In this document: one piece after another, positions 21,301 through 24,732 of the stretch | How positions within the stretch are numbered: position 1 is the stretch's first letter | Layout: the number at the start of each line of letters is the position of its first letter | DNA from: an uncultured beta proteobacterium | GTDB lineage: Bacteria > Pseudomonadota > Gammaproteobacteria > Burkholderiales > SG8-39 | Reading direction: 5' to 3' | Assembly: GCA_903868285.1 (NCBI GenBank) | Contig: CAIPUP010000084.1 | Location: 1 to 24,732 of the forward strand | DNA: 24,732 nt | Position numbers and translations under genes: made by a program | Notes under the pieces: model-generated | Told to the model about the DNA's origin: nothing | The model's database searches: none | What the model saw: only the letters and a program-made list of their open reading frames with translations

Positions 21301-23206
21301 CGCTGCCACCCACCAGGCCGACGTTACGGATGGTGGCCAGCGAAGCCGAGCCGAACAGTCCAACGTAATCACTGGACGAGTTGATGGTCAGGTTGGTGAT
21401 GGTGTGGCCCAGGCCATCGAAGTTGCCGGTGAAGGCGGTGGTGGCATCTCCCACCGGGGTAAAGCCGGCTGCCACGCCGTTGGTCATGTTCCAGGTGTTG
21501 GTGTCGGTGGCGGTGATGTTGGCGCCCAGTGCATAGCTGCCCGAGGGGGTGCCCTGCATGCCCTGCAAGTCGGTGCCGGTGGTGCTGCCGGCCGAGCCCA
21601 GGCTATTGAGCACGGTGTAGCTGGTGCCGCCGATGCTCAGCATGCCGGTGCCGCTGCGGGTGCCAAAGTCGATGCGCCCGAGAAAGCCGCTCGAACCCAG
21701 GCCCATTTTCAGCGTGCCGTAGGTGACGGCTGCATCGGCACCGTTGGCAGTGCCAGGATTGAGCGCCAGTACCGAGGTGCCGCTGGCGGTCATGACGGCA
21801 TTGACCTGGATGTCCTTGGCCGCCGTCATGGTCAGTGTGTTGGCACTCCAGGACACGCTGTCGTTGACATAGATGTTGCCCGAGCCGGCGCTGGTCGAGC
21901 CGGCGCTGGACAGAATGCTGACGTTGCTGCTGGCCAGTGCGGCGGTCAGTGTGGCGCCGGAAATATCACCACTGGGCGAGCCGCTGCTGATGGTGCCGCT
22001 GTTGACGGCACTGATGATGAAGTCACTCGGGTCGATCAGCCAGCTGCCGGTGTTGCCGCGTGGCGCGCTGGTGTCGATGCGTGTGCCATCGGCAATGCGG
22101 ATATGCGAGCCGGAGGTATCGACATAGCCGCCATCACCGCCGAGGTCGCCAGCGCGGGCGCTGATGCTGCCGGCAATCTCGGTCTGGCTGTTGGGGTTAG
22201 TCAGATCGGCAATCACCGTGACGGTGCCGCCCTTGCCTCTGCTGTCGCTGGCGGCGTTGGCGACGATGCTGCCGCTTTGCACAATGCGGTCCGAGGCCAC
22301 CAGCCGTATCGTGCCGCCATCGCTGACCAGCCCGGTGGCCTCCAGCCGCCCGCTGTTGCGCACCACGCCGCCTTGCAGTCGGTCGGCGGCCTGGGCCGAG
22401 AGGATGATCAGTCCACCGGGTGCCTGCACCGCCTGGCCGTTTTCCACCAGTGCGGCGATGGTGGCTGGCTTGACCAGAATATTGGCCAGACTGCTACCGC
22501 TGCTACTACTGCTACTGAACTGCAGTTCATACGTTTCACCAGCCGCCAGAGCCACCATCCCTTGTCGCGCGATGACTACGCCCTGATTGCGAACGGTCGG
22601 TGCCAGCAGGGCGATGTGGCCGGCCAGCCCGGACTTGAGTTCCCCCTCATTGACGATGCTGCCGCTGGCGCCGTCGCGCGAGAAGGTATCGCGCCCGGCC
22701 ATGAAATTGCTATTGCTGATGCTGTGCGTGGTGGCCACCAGCCCACCGACATCGACACTCGCGCCGGGGGCGAAATAAACCCCGTTTGGATTGCTGAGAA
22801 ACACCTGGCCATTGGCGCTGATGCGGCCGAAGATCTGGCTCGGGTTGTTGTCCAGCACCCGGTTCAGCGTGACGCTGCTGGTGGAGGGTTGCACAAAGGT
22901 TAATTGCGCCTGTGAGCCCAGATTGAAACTTTGCCAGTCGATGGCAGCGCGGTTGCTGCTCTGGGTGATGGTCATGCTGGCATTGCTTTGGCTGATGCTG
23001 GCGCTACCGGCCACCACCTGACCACCAACGGGCAGTTGCGTCGGGTCGGGCGGGCCGGCCAGCGCCGGGAATAACGGCGCGGCAAAGGCTGCGGCAATCA
23101 GGGAGCGTAGTCCGGCCCGCAGTGCTGGCCGCGCTTCCGGCTTGGTCCTGCGCGGCACGCGATAAACGCGCTGCTTGCCATGGCGCCCATGCGTTGCATG
23201 GCTCAT
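18332..23206 (-). CDS. TpsA: large secreted haemagglutinin/HMW-like adhesin of two-partner secretion
   Basis: A 1624-aa exoprotein exported through the TpsB partner. ATG 23206 overlaps the tpsB stop (ATGA) with GGAG upstream; a longer frame to 23230 would invade tpsB. A long basic N-region and hydrophobic core end at PALA-50. The TPS secretion domain follows, with QIFGRISANGQVFLSNPNG (NPNG at 139-142) and VDVGGLVATT. Residues about 680-830 hold GLUG-type repeats (GGLVGQ...NSWASGTVTG; NSYATGAV). An MBG-like segment (DTSRYYGNSNPTLP) leads to five YDG repeats of 87 aa (about 1002-1436). A C-terminal MBG domain (TADNQSRAYGAANPSFTYTITG) comes next. The last ~100 residues contain the only two cysteines, Cys1549 and Cys1609. 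This fits a beta-helical fibrous adhesin. The ligand is unknown. Confidence 0.93.
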   Translation of the reverse strand: MSHATHGRHGKQRVYRVPRRTKPEARPALRAGLRSLIAAAFAAPLFPALAGPPDPTQLPVGGQVVAGSASISQSNASMTITQSSNRAAIDWQSFNLGSQAQLTFVQPSTSSVTLNRVLDNNPSQIFGRISANGQVFLSNPNGVYFAPGASVDVGGLVATTHSISNSNFMAGRDTFSRDGASGSIVNEGELKSGLAGHIALLAPTVRNQGVVIARQGMVALAAGETYELQFSSSSSSGSSLANILVKPATIAALVENGQAVQAPGGLIILSAQAADRLQGGVVRNSGRLEATGLVSDGGTIRLVASDRIVQSGSIVANAASDSRGKGGTVTVIADLTNPNSQTEIAGSISARAGDLGGDGGYVDTSGSHIRIADGTRIDTSAPRGNTGSWLIDPSDFIISAVNSGTISSGSPSGDISGATLTAALASSNVSILSSAGSTSAGSGNIYVNDSVSWSANTLTMTAAKDIQVNAVMTASGTSVLALNPGTANGADAAVTYGTLKMGLGSSGFLGRIDFGTRSGTGMLSIGGTSYTVLNSLGSAGSTTGTDLQGMQGTPSGSYALGANITATDTNTWNMTNGVAAGFTPVGDATTAFTGNFDGLGHTITNLTINSSSDYVGLFGSASLATIRNVGLVGGSVTGSNSLHVAPLAGKVWTNAARRSSELTVSNTYASGVTVSGSGTGLLTTGGLIGQSNANVFNSWATGSVTNTETAVGSMGTAGGLVGQLQYATVSNSWASGTVTGPKDVGGLTGDNYGVISNSYATGAVVGTGTWDGDASTQPNKAGGLVGYNGIVDAGTSIGVITNSYATGTVSASDAARSYMGGLVGQMVSGAATGNFYSSTNNPTLTSGYGYVRTADVTDYQGTALSNTNLATKANFTSATAANGNVNPSWTFSNTAWRFDSSGSTNSGYPYLGDAVSAITISLADTSRYYGNSNPTLPTPSTSGTWGTGDSLASVAWGSTATTTLAAGTYSYSTSNLLAPSVTIASGNSLTDYVFSYSSNGLTVNPRPISLSGSRTYDAGTSFAAAAFGTSGTLTTGVGTETLVLTGTGSVPSSHVAAGSQTVTVGTLALTSGTGTASNYTLTGGTHSGTVTTKALSLSGSRAYDGSTAFAAAAFGTSGTVSTGIGTETVVLSGSGSVPDANVASGSQTVTVGTLALGNGTGTATDYTLTGGTHSGTVTTKAISLSGSRAYDASTSFAAAAFGTNGTLTTGIGTETLVLTGTGSVPSSHVAAGAQTVTVGTLALTSGTGTANNYTLTGGTHSGTVTTKALSLSGSRAYDGSTDFAAAAFGTAGTLTTGIGTETVVLSGTGSVTSANVAAGSQTVIAGTLALSNGTGTATDYTLTGGTHSGTITTKAISLRGSRSYDGSTAFSASAFGNNGTLSTGIGTETLLLSGSGSVPDANVAAGSQTVIAGTLAIASGTGSASNYTLTGGVHSGTVTTAALSVTADNQSRAYGAANPSFTYTITGYVNGETYATAGVTGSASASTTATSTSAAGSYPITTSTGTLAASNYSFSATNGVLTVTGTSISDSALPRLTDSSNNLPLAELCITPANRTNVGLPGAPGQGFMLRTASAGNADSANPDSTNPGSHNSHLPQGRMFFSRKPATCVVPKVQPEPEQSGQG
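18897..20201 (-). repeat. Five 261-bp tandem repeats encoding YDG domains
   Basis: Landmark GTGCCGCTGTG on the + strand recurs at 18897, 19158, 19419, 19680 and 19941, exactly 261 bp apart. Each unit encodes 87 aa of the form SLSGSRxYDxxTxF...YTLTGGTHSGTVTTK. Units 1 and 3 (TpsA order) are one type (TSF, SSHVAAG); units 2, 4 and 5 another (GST, ANVA). Confidence 0.93.
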
Positions 23207-24732
23207 ATCGGCAGCTCCGCACTCAGCCACAGCCGCTCGCGCAACAGCGAACCGTCCTGATCCAGTCCGGTGCTGGCGGGGTTGGGGTTCTCACCGATGC
23301 GCCGGGCATAGGTCAGCTTGAGCGAGGGGCCGTAGCCTTTCTCGCGCCAGGGCTGCCAGGCCAGGCTTACCCCGCGGCCCTTCATGCTGTAGCTGTTCAG
23401 GCTGCTGGCACCGCTGTAGCTGTTGTTGCGGTTGACCTGCACCCGACCATGATCGGTAAACACGCTCAGCGTGAAACCCAGCGGCAGGCGGTAGCGCAAC
23501 TCGAGGTTGATCAGCTGGCCGTAGCTGCCCGAGCCTTCATTCACCGGATAGGCACGAACGCCGGACGGCCCACCGAGATAGAACTTCTCCGACGCATCCA
23601 GATTGCGGTCGGCGAGTTGGCCGGAGATGGCCATGGACAGCGACAGCACTTCATCCAGTACCTGCGTACGGCTGACGCTATAGCGCAGCTTGTGGAACAG
23701 GCCATCGGTTTGGGTGGTGCTGGCATCGCTGCTCTGGGTTGGCGAGTCATCCAGGTCGAGCGTGCCGCCGGTCAGCGTCAAGCTGGCGCTGTTGGCGCCG
23801 CCACCGCCGAGCTTGTCGTAGAGGTTGCCGCTCAAGCCCACCGATAGCGCAGTCGACTTGTAGCGACTGGTGATGGCATAGGCCGACTGGTTGTCGAAGT
23901 GCCGGCGATCGAGGTTGAAGTTGAGGTAAAGGTTGCGCAGGTGTGACCGGATCACTGGGTAGCTGGCCTCCAGTCCGACGCTGTCGGCGGTGCCATTGGC
24001 ATACAGGCTGCTGAACTCGCTGCTGATCAGGCGGTAATCCAGGTGCGAGGTATTGACACCGACGCGCCAGCCGTCGCCGCCCAGCGGCAGGCTGGCCGAC
24101 AGTCGCAGGTAGTCGCTGCCCTGGCTGTGAATAGCGTTCATGGCGATGCTGTCGCCCAGCCCAAGCAGGCTGTTCAGGATCAGGTTGGCGCTCTGGCGCT
24201 GCCGGCCGGTGGAGCGTGCGCCGGCGTTGTCGCTGCTGACATCGCCGCTGATGAGCGGCTCGTCGGTGAGGCGGATGGCCAGTTCGGTCTCGCCTTCTTC
24301 CTTGCCTTCACGCAGGCCGCCGCTGACCGATACGCCCGGCAGGTCATCGGCCAGCAGCAGGGCGCGCGCCACCGCCTCGGCGTTGAGCGGCTGACCGGGT
24401 ACCTGCTGCGTTTCGATCGGGCGCAGCACGGTGGCCAGACTGACCCGCTCCGGTGGCGGGCCTTCGATCTGCGCCCCGCCAAACACCGCCTCCACCACCT
24501 GGATGGTGACTACGCCATCGAGGATTTGCTGGCCGGGCAGATAGGCGCGCACGATCCAGCCGGCCTGGCGGTACTGGTTGGCGATGGCCGCCGGTGCCCG
24601 TTGCAGTTCGGCGAAGCTGAGCGGACGGTCGAGAAAATCCGCCACCAGCGCTTGCAGTTGTGCACTGGGCAGCAGCGTGTTGCCAGCGAACGTGAAGCGC
24701 CGCACGGTGATGGTGGGGCCGCTGGGCGGCGC
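23203..24732 (-). CDS. TpsB: outer membrane two-partner secretion transporter (5' end outside window)
   Basis: A ShlB/FhaC/HMW1B-type Omp85 transporter that exports the TpsA encoded next. The frame stays open to the window edge (...PTITVRRFTFAGN), so the GTG at 24705 is internal and the signal peptide lies beyond. Visible are POTRA1 (VRRFTFAGNTLLPSAQLQAL to DGVVTIQVVEAVFGG), POTRA2 (about VSLATVLRPIETQQ to LAIRLTDEP), then the 16-strand barrel. The conserved loop L6 motif reads FYLGGPSGVRAYPVNE, with VRAY in place of FhaC VRGY. The C-terminus is the expected strand ending ERLWLSAELPI. It overlaps tpsA by 4 nt, so they form a B-A operon. Confidence 0.94.
   Translation of the reverse strand, partial: APPSGPTITVRRFTFAGNTLLPSAQLQALVADFLDRPLSFAELQRAPAAIANQYRQAGWIVRAYLPGQQILDGVVTIQVVEAVFGGAQIEGPPPERVSLATVLRPIETQQVPGQPLNAEAVARALLLADDLPGVSVSGGLREGKEEGETELAIRLTDEPLISGDVSSDNAGARSTGRQRQSANLILNSLLGLGDSIAMNAIHSQGSDYLRLSASLPLGGDGWRVGVNTSHLDYRLISSEFSSLYANGTADSVGLEASYPVIRSHLRNLYLNFNLDRRHFDNQSAYAITSRYKSTALSVGLSGNLYDKLGGGGANSASLTLTGGTLDLDDSPTQSSDASTTQTDGLFHKLRYSVSRTQVLDEVLSLSMAISGQLADRNLDASEKFYLGGPSGVRAYPVNEGSGSYGQLINLELRYRLPLGFTLSVFTDHGRVQVNRNNSYSGASSLNSYSMKGRGVSLAWQPWREKGYGPSLKLTYARRIGENPNPASTGLDQDGSLLRERLWLSAELPI

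Noticed and set aside
19688..22903. 1071-codon open frame on the + strand opposite tpsA
   Set aside because: It is antisense to a clear TPS adhesin and its product is a Gly/Ala-rich mirror of the Ser/Thr/Gly repeats with no recognisable domain. GC-rich repetitive coding on the other strand explains the lack of stops.

Overview
The window is GC-rich DNA, most likely from a betaproteobacterium. The gene order aspS, nudB, endonuclease/exonuclease/phosphatase (EEP) gene, clsB, the GC-rich codon use and the FhaC/HMW-type secretion pair all point that way, but no rRNA or other decisive marker is present. I see no tRNA, rRNA, IS element, phage gene or CRISPR array.

Region 1 (1-4265, + strand) is a tightly packed run: the 3' end of aspS, a secreted RNase Sa/barnase-type ribonuclease, its barstar-type inhibitor, a dihydroneopterin triphosphate pyrophosphatase (nudB), an EEP-family phosphodiesterase, and a clsB-like cardiolipin synthase. 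The clsB frame is broken by one in-frame TAA at codon 56. The RNase/barstar pair sits between aspS and nudB and is joined to aspS by an ATGA overlap.

Region 2 (4266-10121, + strand) is a czcCBA-type tripartite efflux operon (outer membrane factor, lipoprotein periplasmic adaptor, HME-RND pump). Its 219-nt leader holds a well-formed yybP-ykoY (Mn2+) riboswitch with both metal-site loops, P1, the long internal helix and the short 3' hairpin. This implies manganese control of an RND pump and is the most notable finding here.

Region 3 (10099-16960) holds acyl-CoA-type enzymes: a MaoC-like hotdog protein on the - strand, convergent with and overlapping the pump gene; a divergent MliC-like lipoprotein on the + strand; then a - strand run. 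In transcription order the run is an LLM flavin monooxygenase, a MaoC + enoyl-CoA hydratase + 3-hydroxyacyl-CoA dehydrogenase fusion, a SAM methyltransferase, a PaaI-type thioesterase and a quinone oxidoreductase. The last three overlap by ATGA junctions. In the fusion, the dehydrogenase part has Asn where the catalytic His is expected. The gaps on either side of the fusion gene carry copies of the same ~34-bp AT-rich element.

Region 4 (17082-24732, - strand) is a two-partner secretion locus, tpsB (5' end beyond the window) then tpsA, followed by an MFS transporter. TpsA (1624 aa) has a TPS domain, GLUG repeats, five YDG repeats of exactly 87 aa (261 bp), MBG-type domains, and only two cysteines, both near the C-terminus. 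A hairpin with a short T-run just past tpsA is its likely terminator. Short in-frame tandem repeats recur in several otherwise unrelated genes (pump, lipoprotein, fusion enzyme, adhesin).
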